From: Alphaproteobacteria bacterium
GTDB taxonomy: Bacteria > Myxococcota_A > UBA796 > CAJQPC01
DNA length: 64,000 nucleotides
Assembly (NCBI GenBank): GCA_020632795.1
Contig: JACKEV010000011.1
Location: forward strand, 248,001-312,000
Direction: 5' to 3'
The position numbers and the translations under genes are program-made. Shown here piece by piece: positions 51,910 to 60,548 of this stretch. Below the pieces are notes generated by a model. It was given only the letters and a program-made list of their open reading frames with translations. It was not told where the DNA came from and made no database searches. Each line of letters starts with the position of its first letter. The stretch's first letter is position 1.

Positions 51910-53091
51910 ATGAGCACCCCCGATCCCCTGCGCATCCATGGCACCCTCGAGCCCGTCGGCAGCCTCAAGGGCCACGGGCTGATGAACCCCTGCCGCTCCC
52001 CGGACGGCCGCTACGTCGGCCTGCGGCGGGGCCTCTCGGTGGTCGTCGTCGACACGCTGCCGGATACGCCCACCCTCGGCGTCGTCCACAAGTCGGTGGT
52101 CAGCCAGGAAACCTCAGAGGTGCTCCACCCCGACGGGCAGCGCCTGGTGGTCCGGGAGCGCCGCCGCCACCTCCTGCGGGTGTACGGGCCCGAGGGCCTG
52201 CGGGCCGAGGTCCACACCGACACCGTCCGGCTGAGCTGGGACGGCCAGCGCCTGCCCCCCGACGCGCCCCGCCCCACCTGGGGCTGGGCCGACGAGCACC
52301 TGATGGTCAGCGCCGACGGCCGGCACGTCGTCCTGGCCACCCACGACGCCGACGGCCAGGCCTGCGTGCTGCTCTTCGAGATCGAGGGGCTGGCCCTGGT
52401 GGACACCCTCACCGATCTGCGGCTGTACTCCTTCTACGCGGTGTACGACGCCCCGGGCAAGCCCGACTTCGTGCCCATGCACACCTGGAGCGAGAGCTGG
52501 CTGGAGCCCGACCTGCTGGACCCGGCGGTGATGCTGGGCGTGCGCAACGCCGGGGACTGCTGCCTGGGGGTGTTCCGGCTGGAGGTCCGCGACGGGAGGC
52601 TGGTCAACGTCGACCCCGAGGCCTTCTCCCAGGCGGTGCTCTCGGTGGACAACTACTTCCTGCGGGGCCTGCGGCGGCTGCCCGGCGACGGCCTGCTGGT
52701 GCTCGACCGGGACCACGGGCTCACCCGACTGTCCTGGCCCCCCACCCGGGAGAAGGTGGCCAGCGTCTGGTCCACCCGGCACCTGCGCCAGGACGGCTAC
52801 GACCTCAAGCTCCCCTTCCCCACCCCCGGGCCCGACGACCTCTGGGAGGCCGACGACCTCACCATCACCGACCGCCACGTCCTGCTGAACCTCCAGACCG
52901 GCGGCGGGCTGACCGTGGCGATGGTGGCCTTCGACCTGCTCACGCTCCAGCCGATCGGCCTTGTCAAACGCCCGGCTTCCCGCACCCGGTTCGGGGAGCT
53001 GGAGCACCTGGGCCGCGACCTGTTCGCGGGGGTGGGCCGCACGAGCACGAAGCTGTGGCGCCTGCGGGTCAGCCCGTCCGACGGCGGGTGA
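51910..53091 (+). CDS. beta-propeller-like protein, uncharacterised
   Basis: 393 aa. It has no signal peptide. The sequence is a series of short strands with WD-like repeat signatures (SPDGRYVGLRRG, HPDGQRLVVRE, SADGRHVVLATHDADG, DDLTITDRHVLLNL), suggesting a six- or seven-bladed propeller without strict WD motifs. It is divergent from lysR across 61 bp that holds the LysR-type palindrome, so it is the best candidate LysR target. The ribosome binding site is weak. It overlaps the DUF1028 gene by 23 bp. Function not recognised. Confidence 0.7.
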   Translation: MSTPDPLRIHGTLEPVGSLKGHGLMNPCRSPDGRYVGLRRGLSVVVVDTLPDTPTLGVVHKSVVSQETSEVLHPDGQRLVVRERRRHLLRVYGPEGLRAEVHTDTVRLSWDGQRLPPDAPRPTWGWADEHLMVSADGRHVVLATHDADGQACVLLFEIEGLALVDTLTDLRLYSFYAVYDAPGKPDFVPMHTWSESWLEPDLLDPAVMLGVRNAGDCCLGVFRLEVRDGRLVNVDPEAFSQAVLSVDNYFLRGLRRLPGDGLLVLDRDHGLTRLSWPPTREKVASVWSTRHLRQDGYDLKLPFPTPGPDDLWEADDLTITDRHVLLNLQTGGGLTVAMVAFDLLTLQPIGLVKRPASRTRFGELEHLGRDLFAGVGRTSTKLWRLRVSPSDGG

Positions 53092-53818
53092 AGGCGAGGC
53101 CGAGCACCGCCAGCCAGGCCCAGGACCCGGAGGGATTCGCCGCGCCGCAGTGGCAGCTCTGGCGCTTGCCGGCGTCGACCTTGTCCCGCAGCGTGGCCAC
53201 CGCGCCCGCGCCGGACGCGGTCAGCTCGACAGTGAGCCCGTCGTCGCCCTCGGCCGCCACGAACAGGAACGCGCTCTTCGCGGCGTCCTCGGGATCACAG
53301 CGCTGGTCCCCCCCTTCGGCCGCGCCGGCTTCGAGGGCCGCGAGCAGCCGCTCCTCCAGGAGCGCGCCCTCATCGGCGAAGAAGGCGTCCCGGGCGGCGT
53401 CCACCACGGCCTCGCCAACCAGGGTGTTGCCGACGATGGCGACGTGCTCCTCGACCCGCTCGCCGTTCCAGTCGGCGCAGTCGTCGCCGGTGAAGGCCGC
53501 CGCCGGGCCCGCGAGGCCCGCCACCGCGTACTGCCGCACGGCGAGGTCGTCGTCGTAGCCGGGCGCGGTGATGCCAGCGAGGGCCTCCTCGGGGGTGGCT
53601 CCGTCCTCCAGGGCGACGGCGGCGTCCTTGCGGGCGGAGATGCTGGTGTCGTACTGGGCGACGACCGCGCCATGTCCGGGGACGACCTGGGCGATCTTCC
53701 AGACGAACGGGCCGCAGGTGGCGCCCGCCGCGCCCACGTCCCCGGTCTCGGGGTCGACGGCGACGATGGACCAGGTGGCGTAGGCGGGGGCGCTGAGCAG
53801 GGTGGCGAGCAGGAGCAT
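53069..53818 (-). CDS. DUF1028 Ntn-hydrolase-like protein with MYXO-CTERM-like tail
   Basis: 249 aa. Signal peptide MLLLATLLSAPAYA, then ATWSIVAVDPETGDVGAAGATC, cut here to its key TWSIVAVDPETGDVGAAG, the start of DUF1028 proteins with the mature Thr as possible N-terminal nucleophile. It ends with SCHCGAANPSGS, a hydrophobic helix (WAWLAVLGLAF) and TRRRTG, a MYXO-CTERM-type tail. DUF1028 has an Ntn-hydrolase-like fold and unknown substrate. It is presumably exported and attached to the outer surface. Start chosen from the signal peptide; the ribosome binding site is weak. Confidence 0.75.
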   Translation of the reverse strand: MLLLATLLSAPAYATWSIVAVDPETGDVGAAGATCGPFVWKIAQVVPGHGAVVAQYDTSISARKDAAVALEDGATPEEALAGITAPGYDDDLAVRQYAVAGLAGPAAAFTGDDCADWNGERVEEHVAIVGNTLVGEAVVDAARDAFFADEGALLEERLLAALEAGAAEGGDQRCDPEDAAKSAFLFVAAEGDDGLTVELTASGAGAVATLRDKVDAGKRQSCHCGAANPSGSWAWLAVLGLAFTRRRTG

Positions 53819-53924
53819 GCCGGTAGGACACCACCGCGGGCCGCAGGTGTCACCCCCGCCCTCCCGGGAACCGCGCGCCGCGGCGCGGGTCCGGTTACGC
53901 CGGAGAACCACCGCGGAGCGTCGC

Positions 53925-54368
53925 ATGCCCCTCCTCCTCGCCCTGTGGCTCCCCCTCGCGCTCGCCGAGGATCCCCCGCCCCACTGCAGCCCGGAGATCG
54001 CCCCGGTCGACGGCCAGGTGAGCGTGTCAGTGCTCGCGGTCGAGGGCGCGCTGGAGGCCCCCCAGGTCAAGGCCGCGCTGGAGCAGGACACGCTCCACTA
54101 CCAGTACTGCTACGCCCGGGTGCTGGCTGAGGACCCGACGCTCGCCGGCGCGCTGGAGCTGCGCCTCACCGTGGCGCCGGACGGCACGGTGCCCGCCGCC
54201 GCGCTGACCGAGGACGGCCTGACGCGCCCCGAGGTCGGCCGCTGCGCCGTCGCGCGCCTGCGCAAGGCCCGCTTCCCGGTCGCCGAAGCCGGGGTCACCA
54301 CCGCGACCGTGCGGCTGGAGATGACCCCCCTCGCAGACCCTACAGAGCCTGCAGTGCGTCCACGTTGA
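53925..54368 (+). CDS. AgmX/PglI C-terminal domain protein, secreted
   Basis: 147 aa. Signal peptide MPLLLALWLPLALA before EDPPPH. The body is a single AgmX/PglI-type C-terminal domain: LHYQYCYARVLAEDPTLAG, ALELRLTVAPDGTVPAA, and VGRCAVARLRKARFP. In longer relatives this module resembles TonB C-terminal domains and works in gliding or energy-transducing machines. Here it stands alone without a membrane anchor or Gly-rich linker. GGAG is seven bases before the ATG. It overlaps the convergent barrel-like gene by 29 bp. Confidence 0.75.
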   Translation: MPLLLALWLPLALAEDPPPHCSPEIAPVDGQVSVSVLAVEGALEAPQVKAALEQDTLHYQYCYARVLAEDPTLAGALELRLTVAPDGTVPAAALTEDGLTRPEVGRCAVARLRKARFPVAEAGVTTATVRLEMTPLADPTEPAVRPR

Positions 54369-54942
54369 GCTGCCCGCCGATGGTGATGCCGATGAACGGC
54401 TCGTAGGGGATGCGCTGGGGGGTGCGCTCCCGGTAGATCCCCGCGCAGGCTGAGATCGGCAGGGCGAACGCCCCCCGATCGATGGCCAGGAAGCGGAAGC
54501 CCGCGCTGACCCAGGGCGTCCAGTACAGGGTGTAGACCCGCGAGCCGGTGGGGCCGATGACGTCGATGTCCATGCGGGAGACGCCCAGGCTCAGGTTCGG
54601 GCCCTTGCTCTCCCGCTTGAGGTAGCCCGTGCCCGAGAGGCCCACCGCGACCATGTCGGCGTCCAGGCGGTAGCCCATGCCGAGCTGCACGGAGCTGTGG
54701 GGCAGGAGCACGCGCGCGACCAGCCCCCACGCCCGCCCCTGGTCCGGGCCGAAGCCGACCTCGGCAGCGAAGCCGTGGATGGGCGTCTCCTGGAGGGCGG
54801 CGACGGCGGCGTTGGGCTCCTCCGGCTCGGGGGCCGGCGCGGGCGCGGGCGCAGGCGCGGGCTCCTCGGCGGGCGGCGCCTCGGGGTCGTCCTGGGCCCA
54901 CGCGGGGCCTCCGAGGAGCAGCAGGGCGAGCAGCGTGCGCAT
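54340..54942 (-). CDS. secreted beta-barrel-like protein with Ala-Pro linker
   Basis: 200 aa. Signal peptide MRTLLALLLLGGPAWA, then an Ala/Pro/Glu-rich linker (about 20-45). Residues 60-200 form alternating strands (GLVARVLLPHSSVQLGMGYR, MVAVGLSGTGYL, LSLGVSRMDI, ITIGGQLNVDAL), consistent with a small outer-membrane barrel. The C-terminus is not the usual aromatic. No enzyme motif. Function unknown. Confidence 0.65.
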   Translation of the reverse strand: MRTLLALLLLGGPAWAQDDPEAPPAEEPAPAPAPAPAPEPEEPNAAVAALQETPIHGFAAEVGFGPDQGRAWGLVARVLLPHSSVQLGMGYRLDADMVAVGLSGTGYLKRESKGPNLSLGVSRMDIDVIGPTGSRVYTLYWTPWVSAGFRFLAIDRGAFALPISACAGIYRERTPQRIPYEPFIGITIGGQLNVDALQAL

Positions 54943-55089
54943 GGGCGTGTCGGGACCCGCGAAGAGGTGCGCCGCCCATTCTGCGGCCGAAGCGCGCGGT
55001 CAGCAAGTCGCCCTGCTGAAGAGTCCATCCGCTCGGGATAGAGGGAGGCACGCCCGCCGAATGCCCGGCGGCGTCGGCAGCGGAGCGGC

Positions 55090-57156
55090 ATGGATCGACG
55101 GCGCCTCGGCGTGGCGGGCCTCGGGCTCGCGGGCAGCGCGGCGCTCGGGCTGGGGGCCGCGCACCACTGGGGGCGCTGGATCGACGACGCGTACATCACC
55201 TTCCGATACAGCCTGAACCTGCTGCAAGGCCGGGGCATGGTCTTCAACCCCGGGGAGCGCCTGGAGGGCATCACCAACCTGGGCTGGGCGCTGATGATGA
55301 CCCCGTGGGCGGACGACGACCCGCTGGGGGTGGCCCGGGTGTTCGGGCTGGCCGCGACCTTCGCCACCCTGGTCGTGCTGCTGCGCTGGGGGGCGTCGCG
55401 CTCCCTGCCGGCCCTGGGCGCGGCGGTGGCGGTGCTGGTGCTGCCGGCCTGGGTCCCGTTCGCGGCGGTGCAGGGGCTGGAGACCCCGGCGGTGATGCTG
55501 CTGGTGACCCTGGGGTGGGCGCGGTACGCCCGGGAGCTTGCGGGCGGCGGGGCGCCGCTGGCCGGGCCGGCGATGGGGCTGGCCCCGGCGATGCGCCCGG
55601 ACGCCGCGCTGTTGCCGGCGCTGGTGGGGCTGTGGCACCTCGTCCGCGGCCCGACCTGGAGCCGGCGGGTGGCGGTGTCCGTCGGGGCGGTGCTGCTGGG
55701 AGCGGCGGGGCTGGTGGGCCTCAAGATGTGGTGGTTCGGGGCGATCCTGCCCAACACCTTCCACGTCAAGACCGGGCCGTGGCCCTTCCTGGGGGGGGCG
55801 CAGTACGTGGCGACCTTCCTGCAGGACCCCTCCCCGGCCTTCGGGGTCGTGGTGGTCCTGGCCGTGCTCGTCGCGCTGGGCTTCGCCGCGCGGCGGGACG
55901 ACCGGGCGCTGCCGGGGCTGGTCTTCGCGGCCTGGCTGACGATGAGCTGGGCGGTGAACGGGGACTTCTTCTCCAACTTCCGGCTCTTGGTGCCCGCATG
56001 GCCGGCTCTGGCTGCGGCGGTGGCGGTGGCGGTGGACGCCCTGGGGCGGCGTATGGGGCCGCTCGGCCCAGGCATGCTGACGCTGGGGGTGGTCCTCGCG
56101 CTGATGCCGCACCTCCAGGTGGCCGAGCTGAGCCACGCGGTGGACCGCAGCGCGTTCCCCCGCAGCAGCGCGCGCACGGTCCCCTACCCCGCCCCGCTGC
56201 TGACCCCGTGGACCTCCCCGATGTGGAACCAGGGCCTGCGGGACCAGTGGACCTTCAACAGCGCCTGGGTCCTGACGCACACCGACCCGCGCGACGCGGT
56301 GGCCATCACGGACATCGGGCTGGTCTCCTACCTCAACGACAACCCGGTGGTGGACCTGCTGGGGTTGACCGACGCGGTGATGGCCGGGCGAAGCGGCGAG
56401 GACGAGGGCGCGCAGTGGGCCTACCTGCGCGAGCGGGCCGACCACATCATCCTGGACACCCAGCTCCCCATCTTCCGGCGGTACCACGACGCCCTGCGGG
56501 CCGAGGGCTGGGGGCTGGAGGCCTCCTGCGGGCCGCTGTGGGTGTTCCGCAACCCCACCCGGGAGGCCCTGCCGGCGCCGCCCCTGGAGGACGTCCTGCC
56601 CCGGGCCCACCGGGCGCTGCGCCGGGCGCCGGGCATGGTGGGCCTGCACGTCGCCCTGGCCTGGAACCTTCGGGCCCGGGGGCTCGACGATGCCCGTCTG
56701 ATGGCCTTCATCGACGAGGCCGAGGCGGTCGCGGCGCCGCGCACGCGGGTCAACGTCGACATCCTGCGCTGCGAGCTGGGGCTCACCGACACCTGCGAGG
56801 CCCGCCCGCCGATGTGCAGCCGGGGAAGCCCCCGGGAGCCGGTGGCCGAGGTCGCGGCGCGGGGAGACTGGCCGCATGTGTTCGGGCAGACGATCCAGGC
56901 GGCCGGCCCCGGCGGGTGTGACGCGCGGATGGCCCAGGCGCGGCACCTCTGGGCAGCCCTGGAGCAGAGGTGGCAGACCGGCGGGGAGCGCGCGCTGGCG
57001 GCCCAGGCGCGGGAGCTGCTGGCGGCGCCGGCCGATCGGCCTCGGGCGATGGTGAACCGGGCGCGGGCGCTGGCGGAGGCCGCCGGTGAGGCGCCGGGGG
57101 TGGCCGAAGCTCTGGCGGCGTCGGAGGAGGCGTGGGGGTGGTGCCGGGGCGGGTGA
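55090..57156 (+). CDS. polytopic GT-C-like membrane glycosyltransferase
   Basis: 688 aa. Residues 32-33 are the Asp pair of DDAYITFRYSLNLLQG, followed by GMVFNPGERLEGITN, the signature shared by a family of integral-membrane glycosyltransferases that includes arabinofuranosyltransferase-like and LA_3751-like proteins. About nine hydrophobic helices fill residues 60-340, and a soluble C-terminal half carries TDIGLVSYLND and helical repeats with several Cys. Such enzymes use polyprenyl-phosphate sugars on the outer face of the membrane. It is followed by the sigma-54 activator after 28 bp. The acceptor is unknown. Confidence 0.75.
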   Translation: MDRRRLGVAGLGLAGSAALGLGAAHHWGRWIDDAYITFRYSLNLLQGRGMVFNPGERLEGITNLGWALMMTPWADDDPLGVARVFGLAATFATLVVLLRWGASRSLPALGAAVAVLVLPAWVPFAAVQGLETPAVMLLVTLGWARYARELAGGGAPLAGPAMGLAPAMRPDAALLPALVGLWHLVRGPTWSRRVAVSVGAVLLGAAGLVGLKMWWFGAILPNTFHVKTGPWPFLGGAQYVATFLQDPSPAFGVVVVLAVLVALGFAARRDDRALPGLVFAAWLTMSWAVNGDFFSNFRLLVPAWPALAAAVAVAVDALGRRMGPLGPGMLTLGVVLALMPHLQVAELSHAVDRSAFPRSSARTVPYPAPLLTPWTSPMWNQGLRDQWTFNSAWVLTHTDPRDAVAITDIGLVSYLNDNPVVDLLGLTDAVMAGRSGEDEGAQWAYLRERADHIILDTQLPIFRRYHDALRAEGWGLEASCGPLWVFRNPTREALPAPPLEDVLPRAHRALRRAPGMVGLHVALAWNLRARGLDDARLMAFIDEAEAVAAPRTRVNVDILRCELGLTDTCEARPPMCSRGSPREPVAEVAARGDWPHVFGQTIQAAGPGGCDARMAQARHLWAALEQRWQTGGERALAAQARELLAAPADRPRAMVNRARALAEAAGEAPGVAEALAASEEAWGWCRGG

Positions 57157-57184
57157 GCCGCCGGGGGGCGGATATACTCCGTCC

Positions 57185-58726
57185 ATGCCCGCCGTGTTGT
57201 CGTCGAATGACGCCCAGACCACCCTCCAGCCGTCCATGGGGCGCGGCGCCAGCGGACCGTCCTCGATCCTCGCGTTGACCCTGCTGCACCACCCCGACCT
57301 CGGCCGGGTGGGCGCGCGGGTCCTGCTCCCGATGTTCGCCCTGGGTCAGGAGGAGGCCCTGAGCCGCACGCAGCCCGCGCTGCTCGGCCTGGATGGGAGC
57401 GCCCACCCCCTCGCGAACCCCTACGTGAGCCGGCGTCCGCTTCGCCTGGTGCCCGGGTCGAAGGGCGGCGTGACGCTCCTGGCCGAGAGCCTGAACTACC
57501 GCGTTGACGGGGCGCCCGGCACGGGCTGCGAGCGCCTGAGCCCGGAGGACATCGAGCGCGGCGTGCTGCTGGAGCTGGGCGGGCGCGTGCTGCTGCTCCT
57601 CCACCGGGTGCACCCAGGGGGGCCGTCCAAGGCAGATGACCTCGGGCTCATCGGGATCAGCGACGCGATGAAGGAGCTGCGGGGCGCGGTCCGCCGGGTC
57701 GGCCCGCTGGGCGGAGCGGTCCTCGTGCACGGCGCGTCCGGCTCGGGCAAGGAGCTGGTCTCCCGGGCCATCCATCAACTCAGCGCGCGGGCGAAGGGGC
57801 CCTTCGTGGCGGTGAACCTGGCGGCCATACCTGCCAGCACCGCCGCGACCGAGCTGTTCGGCCACGCCCGGGGGGCCTTCACCGGGGCCGCCGAGCGCCG
57901 CCGGGGCTACTTCGAGCAGGCCGAGGGGGGGACCCTCCTGCTCGACGAGCTGGGGGAGGCCCCGCTGGAGATCCAGCCCATGCTGCTGCGCGCCCTGGAG
58001 TCCGGCGAGATCCAGCCGGTGGGCGCCTCCCCTCGCAAGGTGGACGTGCGGGTGATCTGCGCGACGGACGCCAACCTGGGTGCGCTGGTGCTGGCCGGGC
58101 GGTTCCGGCGCCCGCTGCTGCACCGGGTCGAGGCCAGCCGGGTGGACGTGCCGCCGCTGCGCGACCGCCGGGAGGACATCGCGCTGTTGTTCGCCCGCCT
58201 CCTGGAGGCTGAGATGGCGGCGGTGGGGGCGTCCGAGCGCCTCACCCAGGCGGATCCGCGCGAGGAGCCCTGGCTCCCGACCGAGGTCACCGCCGCGCTC
58301 TGCCAGCACGCCTGGCCGGGCAACGTGCGGGAGCTGCAGAACGTGGTCCGGGAGCTGGCCGTGCGCTGCGCCGGCCATGACCGGGCCAGCCTGCCGGAGC
58401 GCTGGACCTCACCCTCCACGCCGCCCCCGCGGAGCCGCCCGCCCGCCCTGCCGCCGTCCCGGATCGAGCCGGAGCAGCTCCGGGCAGCCCTCCGACGCAA
58501 CCGCTGGCGCATCGGCGCGACGGCCCGAGACCTGGGCATCGCCAAGAACTCCCTCTACGCGCTGATGGAGTCCACGCCGGGCGTGCGCCGGGCCAAGGAT
58601 GTCGAGGAGGACGAGGTGCGGGCGGCCCTGGCGGCCTGCGGGGACGACCTCCGGGCGGCGGCGGAGCGGCTGGAGGTGTCCCTGCCGGGGCTCAAGGCGC
58701 GACTCCGGGCGCTTCAGGACGGCTGA
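57185..58726 (+). CDS. FHA-sigma-54 interaction transcriptional activator with two Fis-like HTHs
   Basis: 513 aa. An FHA-like domain (about 38-142, with NPYVSRRPLRL at 78-88) is expected to bind phosphothreonine. The AAA+ domain has GASGSGKE (183-190), GAFTGA (230-235), LLLDELGE (251-258), an FRRPLLHRV arginine-finger segment and WPGNVREL. The GAFTGA loop shows it can contact sigma-54. The C-terminus has two Fis-type units: 428-462 (LRAALRRNRWRIGATARDL...) and 473-510 (VRAALAACGDDLRAAAERL...). It probably couples a Ser/Thr kinase signal to sigma-54 promoters. A TATACT motif 7 bases before the ATG and no ribosome binding site suggest leaderless initiation. Confidence 0.85.
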   Translation: MPAVLSSNDAQTTLQPSMGRGASGPSSILALTLLHHPDLGRVGARVLLPMFALGQEEALSRTQPALLGLDGSAHPLANPYVSRRPLRLVPGSKGGVTLLAESLNYRVDGAPGTGCERLSPEDIERGVLLELGGRVLLLLHRVHPGGPSKADDLGLIGISDAMKELRGAVRRVGPLGGAVLVHGASGSGKELVSRAIHQLSARAKGPFVAVNLAAIPASTAATELFGHARGAFTGAAERRRGYFEQAEGGTLLLDELGEAPLEIQPMLLRALESGEIQPVGASPRKVDVRVICATDANLGALVLAGRFRRPLLHRVEASRVDVPPLRDRREDIALLFARLLEAEMAAVGASERLTQADPREEPWLPTEVTAALCQHAWPGNVRELQNVVRELAVRCAGHDRASLPERWTSPSTPPPRSRPPALPPSRIEPEQLRAALRRNRWRIGATARDLGIAKNSLYALMESTPGVRRAKDVEEDEVRAALAACGDDLRAAAERLEVSLPGLKARLRALQDG

Positions 58727-58896
58727 GCGGCGGTCTGGGCCGCGGTGTCGTCCACCAGGGCCTCCGGCGCGGCCGGCACGGCGTCGTTGTCGGCGCGCTG
58801 GTGGACCTCCTCCTGGCTGGCCGCGCCGGGGGCTTCGGACGCGGCGCTGGCGCAGCCGAGGAGCAGTCCGAGGAGGGTCATGCGGGCGTAGGTCAT
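58714..58896 (-). CDS. small Ala-rich lipoprotein
   Basis: 60 aa from ATG at 58896. MTYARMTLLGLLLGC gives a lipobox Cys15. The mature part is Ala/Glu/Asp-rich and disordered (SEAPGAASQEEV, DDTAAQTAAQ). GAGG lies seven bases before the start. No domain is recognisable; small lipoproteins of this sort are common in the lineage. It overlaps the 3' end of the sigma-54 activator by 13 bp. The call as a real gene rests on the signal and ribosome binding site. Confidence 0.55.
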   Translation of the reverse strand: MTYARMTLLGLLLGCASAASEAPGAASQEEVHQRADNDAVPAAPEALVDDTAAQTAAQPS

Positions 58897-59040
58897 GGGG
58901 TGCCTCTGGGGATGGGGTAGCGCTCGGGACAGATGCAAGGGGCGTGCCGGGCGGCGCGGCGGCGCGGGAGCACCCCGGATCGGCCTGGGCGGGGCGCTCT
59001 CCGCGATCCCGGCGGGGTGGTCCGCGCGGTCCGCGGTGGA

Positions 59041-59075
59041 TTGACCCGGTCAGTCGATCGGGTTGAACGGGTCAG
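59041..59075. promoter_or_regulatory. paired direct repeats upstream of the radical SAM gene
   Basis: TTGACCCGGTCAG (59041-59053) and TTGAACGGGTCAG (59063-59075) begin 22 bp apart. The first contains a perfect TGACC-C-GGTCA dyad. They lie about 70-105 bases upstream of ATG 59146 in a 249 bp gap that otherwise shows only the small-lipoprotein leader and a weak TATCCT. Confidence 0.4.
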
Positions 59076-59145
59076 CGGGGCGGCGACCCGCCCCACCCCT
59101 CCCCCGCCCCGCGCTATCCTGTCTCCCTCGACGCCCGGTGGCTCC

Positions 59146-60540
59146 ATGAAGGTCGTCCTCATCAACCCCACGATGGGGGACTACTACAAGCGCTCCAAGG
59201 TGCGCGCGGCGATCACCCTTTCGCCGCCGCTGAACCTCGCGCTGCTGGCCGGGGCGCTGCGCCGCGCCGGGCACCGGGTGGAGGTCTGGGACCAGGAGGC
59301 CCGACCCACCCCGGACATCGAGCGCGCTCTGGCCGAGGCCCGGCCCGACCTGGTCGGCGTCACCTTCCGCACGCCCCTGTTCCCCCAGGCCCGGCGCATC
59401 GCCGAGGCCGCCGCGCGGGCCTGCCCGGGGGCGCTGCGGGTGGCCGGCGGCGTCCACCCCTCCACCCGACCGCAGGAGACCCTCGCCCGCGCCCCCTTCG
59501 ACGTCGCCGTCCGCGGCGAGGGCGACCGCTCCATCGTCGAATTGGCCGAGGGCCACGCCTTCGACACCATCGGCGGCCTGACCTGGCCCGGCGGCGAGAC
59601 CCCCGCCCGCCCCCTCATCCAGGACATGGACGGCCTCGCCTTCGGGGCCTGGGACCTGTTCGATCTGCGCCGCTATCGGCAGACCAGCCTGGTCGCCCAC
59701 ACCACCCCCGTCGCCGACCTGGAGTCCTCCCGCGGCTGCCGGGCCCGCTGCGTCTACTGCACCAAGGGCGTGTTCGGCAACCTGTGGCGGGTCAAGTCCC
59801 CCGGCCGCATGGTCGACGAGCTGGAGCACGCCCGCGCCGCCGGCTTCCGGGCGTTCAACTTCGTGGACGACAGCTTCACCACCCTCACCACCCGGGCCAT
59901 CGAGACCTGCGAGGAGATGCTGCGCCGCGACCTGTGCATGCCCTGGACCCTCACCAACGGCATCCGGGTCGCCAACGTGAACGAGGAGTTCTTCCGGGTC
60001 GCGCGGCGGGCGGGCTGCTACCTGCTGGCCTTCGGCTTCGAATCCGGCTCGGATCGGGTGCTGCACCGCATCAAGAAGGGCGCGACCGTGCGCCAGGCCC
60101 GCCGCGCGGTGGCCTGGGCGCGCAAGTACGGCTTCACCATCCTCGGGTACTTCATGGTGGGCCTGCCCGGCGAGACCGCCGAGACCATCCAGGAGACCGC
60201 CGACTTCGCCGCCTCCCTGGACGTGGACTTCGCCAAGTTCTCCATCACCATGCCCCTGCCCGGCACGCCGCTGTACGACCAGTGGGCGCCCCACATCCGC
60301 GCGTCCACCTACGACTTCTCCATCCACACCCCCGACAACGGCCTCTACGACCACCCGGACTTCACCTGGCCCGAGCTGGAGGCCCACACCCGCGCGGCCT
60401 ACCGCACCTTCTACGGGCGCCGGGACTACGTGCTCAAGCGGGTGGCGCGCTCGGTGCGCAGCGGGCAGCTCTTCCGAGAGGCCCGCTACACGGCCGCGCT
60501 GGGGGCGAGCGGCCTCATGGACGCGTTCGGACGGCGATAG
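59146..60540 (+). CDS. B12-binding radical SAM protein
   Basis: 464 aa. The N-terminal half is a cobalamin-binding Rossmann domain (VVLINPTMGDYY; LALLAGALRRAGHRVEVWD; GVTFRTPL; AGGVHPS). The radical SAM domain has GCRARCVYC (Cys198, 202, 205), then FVDDSFTT, FGFESGSD and FMVGLPGETAETI, all typical of the BchE/P-methylase-type class. It likely catalyses methylation or ring chemistry on a lipid, hopanoid or natural product. GGTGG precedes the ATG. The gene appears alone on the plus strand; the substrate cannot be inferred from neighbours. Confidence 0.85.
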   Translation: MKVVLINPTMGDYYKRSKVRAAITLSPPLNLALLAGALRRAGHRVEVWDQEARPTPDIERALAEARPDLVGVTFRTPLFPQARRIAEAAARACPGALRVAGGVHPSTRPQETLARAPFDVAVRGEGDRSIVELAEGHAFDTIGGLTWPGGETPARPLIQDMDGLAFGAWDLFDLRRYRQTSLVAHTTPVADLESSRGCRARCVYCTKGVFGNLWRVKSPGRMVDELEHARAAGFRAFNFVDDSFTTLTTRAIETCEEMLRRDLCMPWTLTNGIRVANVNEEFFRVARRAGCYLLAFGFESGSDRVLHRIKKGATVRQARRAVAWARKYGFTILGYFMVGLPGETAETIQETADFAASLDVDFAKFSITMPLPGTPLYDQWAPHIRASTYDFSIHTPDNGLYDHPDFTWPELEAHTRAAYRTFYGRRDYVLKRVARSVRSGQLFREARYTAALGASGLMDAFGRR

Positions 60541-60548
60541 TCGGCGGC

